The notes beneath the pieces are model-generated. The model saw nothing but the letters and a program-made list of their open reading frames with translations, was not told where the DNA came from and made no database searches. Position numbers and translations under genes: made by a program. DNA of 64,000 nucleotides, from the NCBI GenBank assembly GCA_963966185.1, contig CAWZYM010000407.1:180001-244000 (forward strand), in the 5' to 3' direction. Below are positions 22,292 to 32,956 of this stretch, piece after piece. Origin of the DNA: Rhabditoides inermis. Its lineage: Eukaryota; Nematoda; Chromadorea; Rhabditida; Rhabditidae. Numbering within the stretch: the stretch's first letter is position 1; each line of letters opens with the position of its first letter.

Positions 22292-23920
22292 GCTATTCGG
22301 CCGCTCGCATCACTCCACACACAATGCAACTCACGTCGCCCGAATTCAAGGTACGGTATGTATACGGTAGTGTGTGGAGTACGGTAGATGGTACTTGATA
22401 CTGTATTTTGTAGGCGCTGTTCACACCGCAGCTGAACAAACTGGCCGAGATGTTCGAGCGCAACAACTACGAGATCATGTGGGTTATCGATTTATCGATT
22501 GATTTTCTTATTATCGATTTATTTATTGATTGAAGGATCGCTGGCGGTGCGGTGCGCGATTTGCTGATGGGACTGGCGCCGGCGGATGTGGGTGAGTCTG
22601 GGCTACTGTAGTCACTGGGATACGGTGGCATGGTTTTGGGTACTGTAGTTTGAATTTGTCGTTGCAGACTTTGCCTCGACTGCCACTCCCGAGGAGATGA
22701 AGGCCATGTTTGAGAGAGAGGAGGTGGGTGAGGATATTGATTGATTATTGATCGGTGTAGGTAACTGGTGTTTCTTGATTGGTTATTTCAAGTGGCAGTG
22801 CTCTACTTATTGAAGATGTCAGAAGTATCACAAGTTTTGACATGTGATGTGGTGAAACTTATTTTAAAGGAGAGGAGTGCGCAATGTAAAAATGAAATGA
22901 CCAGCTGATGTCTCACGTCAAAACCATTTCTACAAAAGTCTCTAGGTCCGTGGCGGGACCAAGCTTGTATCTAAATTCCCATTGGAACTCGTGCCAAGTT
23001 TGTACCTCACCGCGAAGGAAGCGCCGATTGCCTGATTTTCAAGATGCTATTTTATTTTATATTACGTTAATATCAATTATTAGAATTTTTATTTTTGTTT
23101 CAATTTAATCACCATATCAACATTGATTATGTCAACCACGTGTTATTATTCCGTACACCTCTCCTTTAACTGGAGTCGTTGATATTTCTGATTATTGTGC
23201 TATATGAATGCTCAGTCGAAATATATAAGGAGCTAAAACAATAGGAGAATAAAAAAAGGAATTGAAAAAACGTTGAAAGACGGTCGATCAAAGCGTGGTC
23301 AGTCTCTTCGGAAACCGTTTCCGAAGTAGTTGAAAGTAGTTGGAGGGTATTCTTGAAATGGTTGGGGGCATTTCGGAGGTAGTTGGAAGTAGTTGGAAGG
23401 CAAGTGAGAAGGCGGTTTTGCAAGGCGATGTGGTAGTAGTTTGAAGAGACTGACCGACTCTACTTCATTTGTGCTTAGCGAGTGACACAAAGATCGAAGA
23501 AGTATGTCTTGGAAACGAAAGTGTATTCACTTGTCAGTAACGTCCGTGGAAAAATGAATGAATAACAATTGGTAATGATGCGGTCAGTCAAACTCACTTC
23601 CTTCAAAACGTGATCAAACACTTGCAAGGCGTTCTGAAAAGCCTCTTTCGAAGAGACTGATCACTGATCACTGATCACTGATCACTGATGACTGATCACT
23701 GATCTATGCAGATCCGGATGTTGCACAAGCGGGGCGAGGAGCATGGAACGATCACGTGCCGGATCGACGACGCCGAGAACTTTGAGATCACCACACTCAG
23801 GTAGTGACGTCATCAGAGAGAGAGAGCGGAGAGAGAGGGAGATAAAGAGGGAAGGAGAGAGAGGGAAGGAGAGAGAGAGAAAGAGAGAGACAGAGACACA
23901 GAGAGAGTCAGAGAGAGAGA

Positions 23921-23964
<44 letters not shown>

Positions 23965-23980
23965 GTCAGAGAGAGAGAGA

Positions 23981-24027
<47 letters not shown>

Positions 24028-24930
24028 TCCCCCTGCAGGGTCGACTTGGTGTGCGACGGTCGCCGGGCGGAGGTGCAGTACACTACCGACTGGCAGCTGG
24101 ACGCCAATCGACGCGACCTCACCATCAACTCGCTCTTCCTCGGTAGGTTCAATGCATTCTATGTGTTTCTTCTTCCTTATGTATTCCTGTATAATGTATT
24201 CCTCGGTACATAGGTGTTATCGAGTGTTCCTGATTACACAGAAAGTGGAGGTGGCAGTTACTGTGGACTGAGTGATGCATGGTAATTGTAAACAGTCGAT
24301 TTGATCTCACCATCAACTCGCTCTTCCTCGGTACGCTCTCTCCTCTTTTGTCGATCTCCGATCACCACGTGTGATGTGGTGTAAGAGAATTACTATTTGT
24401 TATTCGATGCGATGTAGGATAGGTTTATGTTATTGTTGTTGAGTGTTCCGATTCCGGTTTACACAGAACGTGAGCGTTTAGAGTGTGGACCAAGACATGT
24501 AGAAAAACTAGACAGAGCGGTCTTTTGCATGTTTCCGTAGTAGGCAGATGTTCGTGGTTATTTGTGTGAGAATGGGAGGTCTTCTAAATTGTTTAGGTTC
24601 ATAGATCAGACTCGAGATAAAACAGAGAAAGAAGAGAATTTGTATGTGCTACGCTGGTGGCTAATGTGTTGTGTCAGTGAAACTCAGGTTGTATGGATTT
24701 CTTGGTATTGTATGTTTCGTTACATGCTGATCTAACGCGACTGTTTGCTCAATCAATTCACTCCCTATTGTCTCTTTTGATTGTATTCAATAATTTACTA
24801 CTGTTTCATCAGGCCTGGACGGCACAGTGCTGGACTACTTTGGGGGATGCGCGGATGTGCGAGAGAGGAGGGTGAGATTCGTGGGAGATGCGGGACAGAG
24901 AATACGGGAGGACTACCTCAGGATACTCAG
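22292..24930 (+). CDS. TRNT1: TRNT1 catalytic-domain exons
   Basis: Exons 22292-22350, 22414-22478, 22536-22591, 22668-22723, 23712-23800, 24039-24142 and 24813-24930. They encode the polymerase-beta-like head: IAGGAVRD spans exons two and three, the DxD aspartates span exons three and four (GTG G|AC TTT), [18 protein letters not shown] follows, then [20 protein letters not shown] (template-like motif) and DYLRILR. Two introns are only about 60 nt; intron 23801-24038 is almost wholly a GA repeat. The end of exon 24039-24142 is copied within its intron at 24297-24340. Confidence 0.95.
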
Positions 24931-26531
24931 GTGGGTGGGAGAGGAGGGAGGGAGTGGGAGAGAGGAGGTAGATACAGAGGACACACTACCACAGGTGACA
25001 TGATACTCAGATGATTTATTGATGTAGACTTAACATTCGAGATAGGTTCTGCGTATGAAGTATACTTTCCATGGAAGGAAGTGTGAACGATGAGTATAGT
25101 ATGCGCATGCGGGTTGTTGAGGGTTGCAAAGTTGTTCAGATTACTCTTCAAATAGTCATTAGCAAGATCAACTTGTGATAAAACATAATTTTCCCCCCTT
25201 TAGACTAATATTTACTATGGTGTCTGTCTGTCCGTCCTTCCGGAGAGATATCTCTTTTCAAAGTTGACCCTGTTTACTGATTTCTTCTAGAAAGTTTCTT
25301 CAAAACCCGAGTACGCAAAATTCCAAATATCTCGTCAATAGCGATCTTCTGATCATAGTTATCACCTAATCTCTTAACTATGGAGAAAAATTTCAAAATA
25401 CTTCAATTAGAACCAAACTTGGAGGGTAGGTGAATCGACCTAGAAAAAATCGATAGCCGCGATACCAGCTGCCTGTGACCTCATCTTCATGCCCAAATAG
25501 GCGAATGTACCCAAAATGCACCCAAAATTCATGATCTTCGATTTCTATAAAAATTGAACAGAAGATAGATTACGTACAAAAGATTATAAAAACTGGTTTC
25601 CTTTTTTGAAAAGTCACCAAATATGGGAAATATGATCGACTTTTCGTACAGACGAGATAGAGGGTCCAATTTGTAAACTTAAGCTTTTATGGGCAAAAAA
25701 GCCCTTCTGTAAAAATTTGAGATCGATCGGACTTCGTCTTCATACCGTATTAGACATATTTTGAACGCGCGTTACTTGCTGGGGTCGCGCACACCGGCTT
25801 GCTCGCTACCAGCCGCAAGGTCAACACATCGATATAGAATAGTTGGCATTCGCAAGTACTGACTCATATCCACACAGTGATATCTTTTTTTGATAGTTAC
25901 ACGTGTAAATAAAACAGTAATGGATTGATTATGTTGCAAAGAGTCAAAATTTCGGGCTTCGACGAATAACTTCGACGAAATGAACAGTTGAAGGTTAGAA
26001 AAGACAAGGAAAGTGTTTAATGACGAGTTCAGTCATTAGAAAACGCTTTGTAAGGATCAAATCAACTTCAAACTCTTTCAAATGCCATCACACGTGCGCA
26101 CAACGTGTTAGGGCGCGCCAGCCGGCTGATTTTCTTTCAGCTGTGTCTTCTCGAAGTCATGGTAGACGTAATATAGAACTATGAACTGTTTTATTTTTTG
26201 TTAGTTGAAACTAGGTTTTTGAGTTCATTACTTGTACATATTCAGTCTGAAATTCCGCGTTTTGATGCAGTACAGTGACGAGTGGAAGTGAGGTGAGGTG
26301 ATCATCGATTTCACCTTACATGTCATTTGGCAAGCACAGGCGGTCGAAATATGTTTTTTAGAACGTGAATGAGTAGACAGTAGGAAGAGTAGACAGAAAA
26401 CAGTGGTACTTTTTGTATAAAAAATAGTTTTCACCGCAGCAGAGACAGTAGACAGAAGAGAGTATATCATTGTCTCTAGAAAGTTGTGAAAGTTGTTGTC
26501 TCCGCAGCGGATAAGTGAAAGTTTACGAAAT

Positions 26532-26585
<54 letters not shown>

Positions 26586-26747
26586 AGGAGAGATGAGGGA
26601 GAGTAGACATAACTGTCTCTCGAAAGTCGCAGTGGCAACTGCAGACGTGAGAGTAGAAGAGTAGACGGGAGGTGACAGTAGACAGAAGAGAGCAAACTAC
26701 TGTCTCTAGCAAATTGTTGTCAAAGCAGCAGAGACGTGAAAGTAGAC

Positions 26748-26804
<57 letters not shown>

Positions 26805-27263
26805 AGAGAAGGAAGAGTAGACATAACTGTCTTTCGAAAGACGCAGTGACTACTGCAGTGGCAACTGCAGACGTGAGAGTAGAAGAGTAGACTGGAGGTG
26901 ACAGTAGACAGAAGAGAGCAAACTACTGTCTCTAGAAAATTGTTGTCAAAGCAGCAGAGACGTGAAAGTAGAAGAGGAAGAGTAGACGGGAGGTGACAGT
27001 AGACAGAAGAGAGCAAACTACTGTCTCTAGAAAATTGTTGTCAAAGCAGCAGAGACGTGAAAGTAGAAGAGGAAGAGTAGACTGGAGGTGACAGTAGACA
27101 GAGGAGAGCAAACTACTGTCTCTAGAAAATTGTTGTCAAAGCAGCAGAGACGTGAAAGTAGAAGAGGAAGAGTAGACGGGAGGTGACAGTAGACAGAAGA
27201 GAGCAAACTACTGTCTCTAGAAAATTGTTGTCAAAGCAGCAGAGACGTGAAAGTAGACAAAAG

Positions 27264-27295
<32 letters not shown>

Positions 27296-28069
27296 AGAGA
27301 AGGAAGGAGAGTAGACAAAAGAGATAACATTACTGGTACTTTCTCTAGAAAGTTGCTGTCATCGCAGCAGAGACGTAACCAGTATACAGAAAAGAGCAAA
27401 GTACTGTTTTTATAGAACGTCGTTGTCACTGCAGAGAGAGAGAGGAAAACAGAGAGTGTGTAAATTAGTAAAAAAAAGGAGAAAGAGAGATATTTTTATA
27501 GAGTGGAAGAGAGAATACACGTGAAATAGTAAGACATGTGTAGACCTTAATAATGATATCACTCCGCAAGAATCAATAGAGAGTAATCAGGGATATTTTT
27601 TTTCAAAGTGAACTTTTTTCTATTTCTCTATTTATGTATACCTAGTGCGGAGGCGCGCGACAGCGCGCCGGAGCGCTAGTCGTGGAACATTTATCGAAAA
27701 TGTCTGTTTACTTTTCATACCATATGATCAATTAGTTACTCATTAATACTTAATACAGGTACTTCCGCTTCTTTGGTCGGATTTCTGCGTCGGCGGCACA
27801 CGAAGAGGAGACATTGCAGGCGATCAGAGAGAACAAGGAGGGACTGGCGGTGAGGGGGGGGAGGGAGAGGAAGGGAGAGAGGGAGAGAGAGAGGGGGGGG
27901 AGAGGTAGGGAGGGAGGGAGGGAGAGAGAGGGGGGGAGGGGGAGAGAGAGGGGGGGAGGGGAGAGAGAGGGAGGGAGGGGGAGAGAGAGGGAGGGAGAGA
28001 GAGGGGGGGAGGGAAAGAGAGGGGAGAGAGAGAGGGGGGAGGGAGAGGGGGAGAGAGAGAGAGAAGAGA

Positions 28070-28106
<37 letters not shown>

Positions 28107-28132
28107 AAGGAGGGGAGAGAGGGGGAGGGAGG

Positions 28133-28177
<45 letters not shown>

Positions 28178-31100
28178 AGAGAGTCCACCCTCCTCTTCAC
28201 AGGGCATCAGCGCTGAGCGTATCTGGACGGAGATGAAGAAGATTGTGGTCGGCAGGCTCGCACCCGAGGTATGAATATGGTGTTATTTTTTGGGGACTGT
28301 TGGTATTGCTACTGATCATACGGATTTGTATTTGTGTAGTCTCTGAAACATATGGCTTATCTGTGATCGTTTAACGAACAGAACGGTTGTATTGATCGGC
28401 ATTACACTACTTTTGTTATGTGTAGCGTGTGAAATGTATTCTCTTTTTTTTGCTGGCATGGTCTAATTCAATTGATTACTGTTTGAGAGCAGAGAATTAT
28501 AGAACATACACAAATCTGATTGCTGACAAGTGGTCCTAGTGGTCCTCTTGTATACATGTTTCCCTTGCAGGTGTTGTCTGTGATGGTGCGTGACTGTGGC
28601 CTGGCGACGCTGCTCGGACTACCGGAGGATGCGAATCTCGACAGGTTCAAGGTGGACTATTACACTTGACCCTATATATAATGGATGACGATTGACGACC
28701 ACAGAACAGCTACACTTACACGATGGTTCCTAGACGGTCTAATCTGGGAAGTGAATAGAAAAATATTGGTAATGAAGGTTGGAGATCGTTTGTGGTGTCG
28801 GGTAGTAGGAAACTTTTGATGATGTTGAATGGGTAAATTGGTACGACTTTTACGATTGTGGTAGTTGCTAAAAACTCATTGTAGAGCTGTGTTTGCTGGT
28901 AGGTTTGATGTGCGAGTGAAACATATTACATAGCATACATGTATTGTTCTCGTTTTCAGTCTGTCTACACCGCCTTTTCTGGCCGACTCGAACCGATGAC
29001 TATGGTGGCGGCCCTATGCGAGAAGAGAGAGCAGGTCGAGGCATTCCATCACAAGACAAAGGTGGGGGGGGGGAGAGAGAGAGGGAGGGGGGAGAGAGGG
29101 GGGAGAGAGAGAGGGGGGAGGGGGAGAGAAGGAGAGGGGGAGAGAGGGAGGGAGGGAGGGAGATAGGGGGAGAGTAGAGAGGGAGGGAGAGAGAGAGATA
29201 ACACATAGAGGGGGAGAAGGAGAGAGAAGGTAGGGAGAGAAGGTAGGGAGATGGAAGGAATGGAGAGTGAAGAAGGTGAGAAAGACAGCGAGAGTGTAGC
29301 TTATGAATTACTATGTAAGTTGTATGGGATATGTTTCCCAGTGTGGATATGTTACATGTACTGTGAGTTTGTCAATAGTTTCTGTTTAAACAGCTTTAAA
29401 AAAAACTGAGTCTTACGAACTACGAGATTATCAATCATTGACTGTTTCTCTTGAAAGTTTATCCGTTAATAACAATCGACATAGAAAAATACACAATAGA
29501 ATGAATCACGGAATCACTACTTCTTCTCCCACTGCTGAGTGATCGTGTGGTTGACTTCGTCCAGCCGGTCTCGAATCGCATCCATCTCTCATAGTAGTCA
29601 GTTCAGTCGACAGCTCACTGATCTCTGATCGAGCACCCGATAACTTCCTGCAATATTATAATGACGAGTTGTATCAATTAACTACTAACAAAAACAGTGA
29701 AGGTAAGGGTATTCCCCCGATTCAAGAGATTACTCTCCGGAGGGGGTAAAAGGAGGAGTATATAACAAAACTTTAAAAAATGGAAGGCTCTGAGCATACT
29801 CACCCTGAGCATGCCAATGTGTTGTCCGGCCGCCCCCATTACATACTGCGCCTCCTCCAATTCCGCCTCCAGTCTCTTCACCCTACTGGAGTGGTCGGAG
29901 AGGGAGATGGGACAGAGGAGAGACATCGAGTCCAGGGTTGAAACGTCCGCGGAAGAACGACACTTGTCTGAACAGGAGAGGATTAGACATCTTCTCCAAA
30001 TTCATTCCAGAAACATGTAGCCTCGCGCTTTTCGTGTGCTCACGTTATGTGTTCTGCGGGAAGCAACATGTATAATTGCTGTTTAATGAGGTTGGCATAA
30101 TGATTCTATTTTATTTCATCACGAAATGCCTAGGCCTACCCGGATTTGAGTGCAGGTACATGCTGAGCATGTTGTTGTAGAAGGGATCCGCCTTGGCGAG
30201 GGTCGGAGTAGTGCGACACTAAAAGGGGTGAATATTACTAATGTTTTATTGTTGGCATATTCATCCCGATCCCTTCTCTCATTCAGCCGAAAATAAGACA
30301 GAGCTTATAACGACTGTGAGAACTAAATTTGTTCGTTTATTATGCTACTGATGCTTGACTTCTAGAAAACTTACAGTAGGACAGGACTGGTTAGAATGGA
30401 GCCACGTAGAAATGCAACCGGTACAGAAACGATGGAGGCAAGGTTGCAGGCTGAATGGGTATGGTAGGAGTACTGTAGATTACGGTAGAACTTACGTGAG
30501 CGGCTTGTATACGGTATCAGTGCAGATGACACATTGGAAAAGGGAATGATCGAAGGAATGAGAGGGGGAGGACATTGGAAGATGAGTACAAGAGTACAAG
30601 TGTCTGTGGAGGTCATTCGACCCATCTTTTGTGGATGCGAGAAGCGACGAGGTCACGATAGATGGATGGGATTCTGGAAAGGAGGGTGCGCCGGGGGCAA
30701 CTGAGGGGTGAGATGAAATGAAAGAGAATCAGGATGATTATAATTACATCTAATGTTTCCTAGTCATCTGTTGAAGATGGTGTGTTATCTACGCTCTGCC
30801 TCGCCTTTCGTTTCAGCTGATCGGAATGAGTATTGAGCGGGAAAGAAACCAATGATTGCGAAATAGAAAGACCAACGATTTCTTTTCAGTTGTCGAATCA
30901 GGAGCGCACTCTGGCCGAATTTATTCTGGAGGAGCGGAGTCGGGCCGAGTCGGCGGTGCGGGCGATTGAAGGAGGAGGAGGAGCAGGAGGAGGAGGAGGA
31001 GAGGGGATCACGTACTTCAAGGCACTGATCGTCGATCAGGATGTCAAACCCGGACATGGTGGGTGGGTTTATAGAATGGAAGGATTTTTTTTGTGCGAAG

Positions 31101-32638
31101 GGGTTGCCGAGATGGTGTGTCAAAGAAGTACACGACGCATTGATGGTTTGTCGACAGCGACTTGGGTAACCTGATTGTGCAACATATATCTCGATGATTT
31201 TGATAGACGAAGAGTATTGACTGTTCTGATAATGGAGTAATCGAGGATGTCGTTTCCAGAGGTGTTCAAGATGAGTGGGAAGGAGCGTGTGATCCAACTG
31301 GCCATGTCTGCGGGGGCGGGCGATCAGCTGATCGGAGAACTGATGGATTGGAAGGTGCCAACGTTCGATATCAAGGTGAGGAAAGCGCGGGTGGGCATGA
31401 CGTCACTCTATTTGGGTACGCGGCTGAATGACGTGATCAGTTTTTGATTGAAATTGTATCAAATAGTGAAGAAAGATCTTGCATCACTGTGACTTGAAGC
31501 GGGGTGGGGAACTCATGACGTCATAGTGCAACTATCGGAATTGAGAATTCAGTATACGACTTTTACTAGTGTGATGATTACTTCCATCTTGCTTCAATAA
31601 AGTTATGGAATCTGTGAAACGTATTTTTTGTATATGCTGAAAGCAACTGCGAAATGGATTTCAAACAAAAAATGGATACGAGTTCGCATTTGATCTACCC
31701 ACTCTGTCTGTCTGCACTCTCAGCCTCTGTGTCTAGCCGTTTCAAATCAGTTGAGAGTCCATCACCTAACACATTCAGTCGTCCCAAACATTCCTTGTCC
31801 AATCTGCTCCATTTCTATTTTCACGTGTATGTGAATGTATTAGCCTACTTTTTGCTATTTTGTAACCCTCTATGTTACTATTTTTGTATATTAGACACTC
31901 ATTCCGAAACTGTCTGACAATCTCATCACTGATGATGACTCCGGATTGTAAGACGGTGTTCATGGTCTGATGACAGGAGTCGAAACCATGTTCACCACTT
32001 CTATCTCTCTCTCTCTTCCCCTTTTTATTTGTTTTCTAATTGCTGTATCCGATACATCGCTGTGATTTGTAATGTAATGTGAAACGTATCGTCTCTTTCA
32101 GGGCACGGACCTTATGCGCGTGGGCGTGGCTGGCGGTCCGAAGATGCGAAACGTACTCCTCTACCTGTACGAACTGTGGAAGAAGGTGGGGTGATTATTG
32201 GATTTTTGTTTGGAAAAACCGTGCATTGACTTTCAATTGTGATGCATGCTTTCATGTTCTAACTAAAGCGTATTTCTGTCAACATTTAAAAAAGACGTGT
32301 TTTTGGGGCTGTTATATTTGAAATTACGTTCATCGAACATCACCTGCTCTAGCTTAACAAAATTTTAAAGGTTCCATGTTCATCGTATTGATATGAATTT
32401 GCAATGTGTGCCCACAACTGGCATGTGATACGTATTCCAACGACTTGCGAATCAAGTGTAATAAGTATGTAATAACAATAATAAATGTACTACTTGTAAA
32501 ATCTGTATGTTTCAGAGTGGCTTCTCGCTGCTTTCTTCTGATCTGCTGTCGCATGCGAATGATCCTGAGATTCCGGAGCCGGTCAATGTGAAGATGAGCA
32601 AGAAAAGGAAGAGGGAGATGAGTAGTGGAGGGAAGTAG
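22292..32638 (+). CDS. TRNT1: CCA-adding tRNA nucleotidyltransferase (TRNT1)
   Basis: The enzyme adds CCA to the 3' ends of nuclear and mitochondrial tRNAs. Fifteen coding exons join in phase to TAG at 32636-32638. The family order is complete: [15 protein letters not shown] (human FTMKLQSPEFQSLFT), [12 protein letters not shown] (nucleotide-binding GG-RD), PADVDFAS (metal-binding DxD), [41 protein letters not shown] and the C-terminal helical body. The first exon here (22292-22350) opens in frame upstream of the Met at 22324, as in human TRNT1 where a mitochondrial presequence precedes it; the presequence exon was not found, so the 5' end is incomplete or translation starts at 22324. Unusual additions are a glycine run (about 30974-31010) and a basic KKRKRE tail, a possible nuclear signal. 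Confidence 0.96.
22864..23169. mobile_element. Terminal-inverted-repeat element (MITE-like), about 306 bp
   Basis: TTAAAGGAGAGG at the left end mirrors CCTCTCCTTTAA at the right. The interior is non-coding and contains GGTCCGTGGCGGGACCAAGC, whose complement resembles part of the element at 32957-33346 (AATT...TTGGTCCCNCCACG). It lies in a TRNT1 intron. Confidence 0.65.
23813..24026 (+). repeat. GA microsatellite filling a TRNT1 intron
   Basis: About 210 bp of GA repeats with occasional GACA and GTCA interruptions occupy the intron between exon ends 23800 and 24039. Purines are on the sense strand, as in the other introns of this window. The predicted arginine/glutamate frame through it is not a protein. 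Confidence 0.9.
24297..24340 (+). repeat. Copy of a TRNT1 exon end plus donor
   Basis: The last 25 nt of exon 24039-24142 and its GTA donor (24118-24145, starting CTCACCATCAACTCG) recur without mismatch at 24307-24334, 189 bp downstream, followed by a GTACGC donor. Flanking intron words (GAGTGTTCC...TTACACAGAA) are also repeated (about 24226 and 24446), so a segment of roughly 200 bp was duplicated. Confidence 0.85.
24931..27758. other. Large TRNT1 intron (2.8 kb): non-coding, minisatellite in its second half
   Basis: I see no exon between 24931 and 27758. The first part (25.2-26.2 kb) is unique-looking AT-rich sequence. From about 26.4 to 27.45 kb there is a minisatellite with embedded GA repeats. 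A short palindrome, GGCGCGCGACAGCGCGCC, lies near 27651. Confidence 0.7.
26360..27440. repeat. 95-bp minisatellite with embedded GA microsatellites
   Basis: The unit contains GAGAGCAAACTACTGTCTCT, AAAATTGTTGTCAAAGCAGC, AGAGACGTGAAAGTAGA and GAGTAGACGGGAGGTGACAG. GAGAGCAAACTACTG starts at 26688, 26914, 27009, 27104 and 27199, that is 95 bp apart except where a GA run is inserted. More diverged units flank the array on both sides. Confidence 0.85.
27759..32638 (+). CDS. TRNT1: TRNT1 C-terminal exons
   Basis: Exons 27759-27849, 28203-28268, 28571-28651, 28960-29061, 30890-31058, 31260-31375, 32102-32185 and 32516-32638. They encode [89 protein letters not shown], a glycine-rich insert, [39 protein letters not shown] and a KKRKRE tail. 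For exon 28571-28651 the donor at 28652 was chosen because it keeps phase and family alignment; read-through would hit TGA shortly after. The intron 29062-30889 contains a separate gene on the other strand. Confidence 0.94.
27850..28190 (+). repeat. Purine tract directly after a TRNT1 donor
   Basis: About 340 bp of GGGAGA/GA repeats begin at the GTGAGG donor at 27850 and end about 15 nt before the CTTCACAG acceptor. Purines are on the sense strand. Confidence 0.9.
29062..29210 (+). repeat. Purine tract directly after a TRNT1 donor
   Basis: The donor GTGGGGGG at 29062 opens a GA/GGGA-rich tract of about 150 bp, again purine on the TRNT1 sense strand. Confidence 0.85.
29517..30673 (-). CDS. 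CHFR-like RING-finger E3 ubiquitin ligase (partial), inside a TRNT1 intron
   Basis: Minus-strand exons 30673-30496, 30450-30375, 30218-30140 and 29967-29804 join in phase with good GT-AG sites. They encode a Ser/Thr-rich lead, then a C3HC4 [40 protein letters not shown]; then [17 protein letters not shown] and [20 protein letters not shown]. This aligns with human CHFR (SLQPCMHTFC, CPTCR, YLIQHPDKCRSEEDV), a mitotic checkpoint ligase. After that point it departs: instead of CHFR's cysteine-rich/PBZ end there is a coiled coil ([18 protein letters not shown]). The last exon (about 29643-29517) is ambiguous: [18 protein letters not shown] and [20 protein letters not shown] are both plausible but in different frames, so a 1-nt indel or alternative acceptors are possible. 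The FHA-type N-terminus was not found. RING assignment is firm; CHFR orthology is inferred. Confidence 0.82.
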
Positions 32639-32805
32639 GGAGGGAGAGAGAAGGGGAAGGAGAGAGAGAGAGAGAGAGAGAGGGAGGAAGAGAAGGGAGG
32701 GGGTGAGAGAGGGGGGAAGGAGATATAGAAGATAAGAGTTTTTATTGTTGTTTGTATGGTTGTCTTTGGTGAGTTGTTATATCGGTGTTGTTATGGAGAG
32801 ATTGT

Positions 32806-32811
32806 AATAAA
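32806..32811 (+). promoter_or_regulatory. TRNT1: Polyadenylation signal of TRNT1
   Basis: AATAAA lies 168 bp after the TRNT1 stop codon and is followed by a T-rich stretch (TGTTTTTTCTT). The preceding 3' untranslated region is GA-rich. Confidence 0.75.
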
Positions 32812-32956
32812 TGTTTTTTCTTATAATAACCATGAGTATATTGTTAAATGTTTTCACGTACCCCCTTTACAAGCGTGCGATGTGTAAATAACAGTAATCT
32901 ACAGAGATACATGAGGAATTACAGACCTGTCTCCAATTATAGTCGAGATGGCCTCA

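Noticed and set aside
30785..31297. 170-codon minus-strand frame overlapping TRNT1 exons
   Set aside because: It is the antisense of TRNT1 exons and intron, serine-rich over the GGA repeat, with no family resemblance.
31775..31963. Minus-strand frame starting like an ADF/cofilin N-terminus ([13 protein letters not shown])
   Set aside because: Resemblance covers about 13 residues only; what follows does not fit the fold and no further exon was found.
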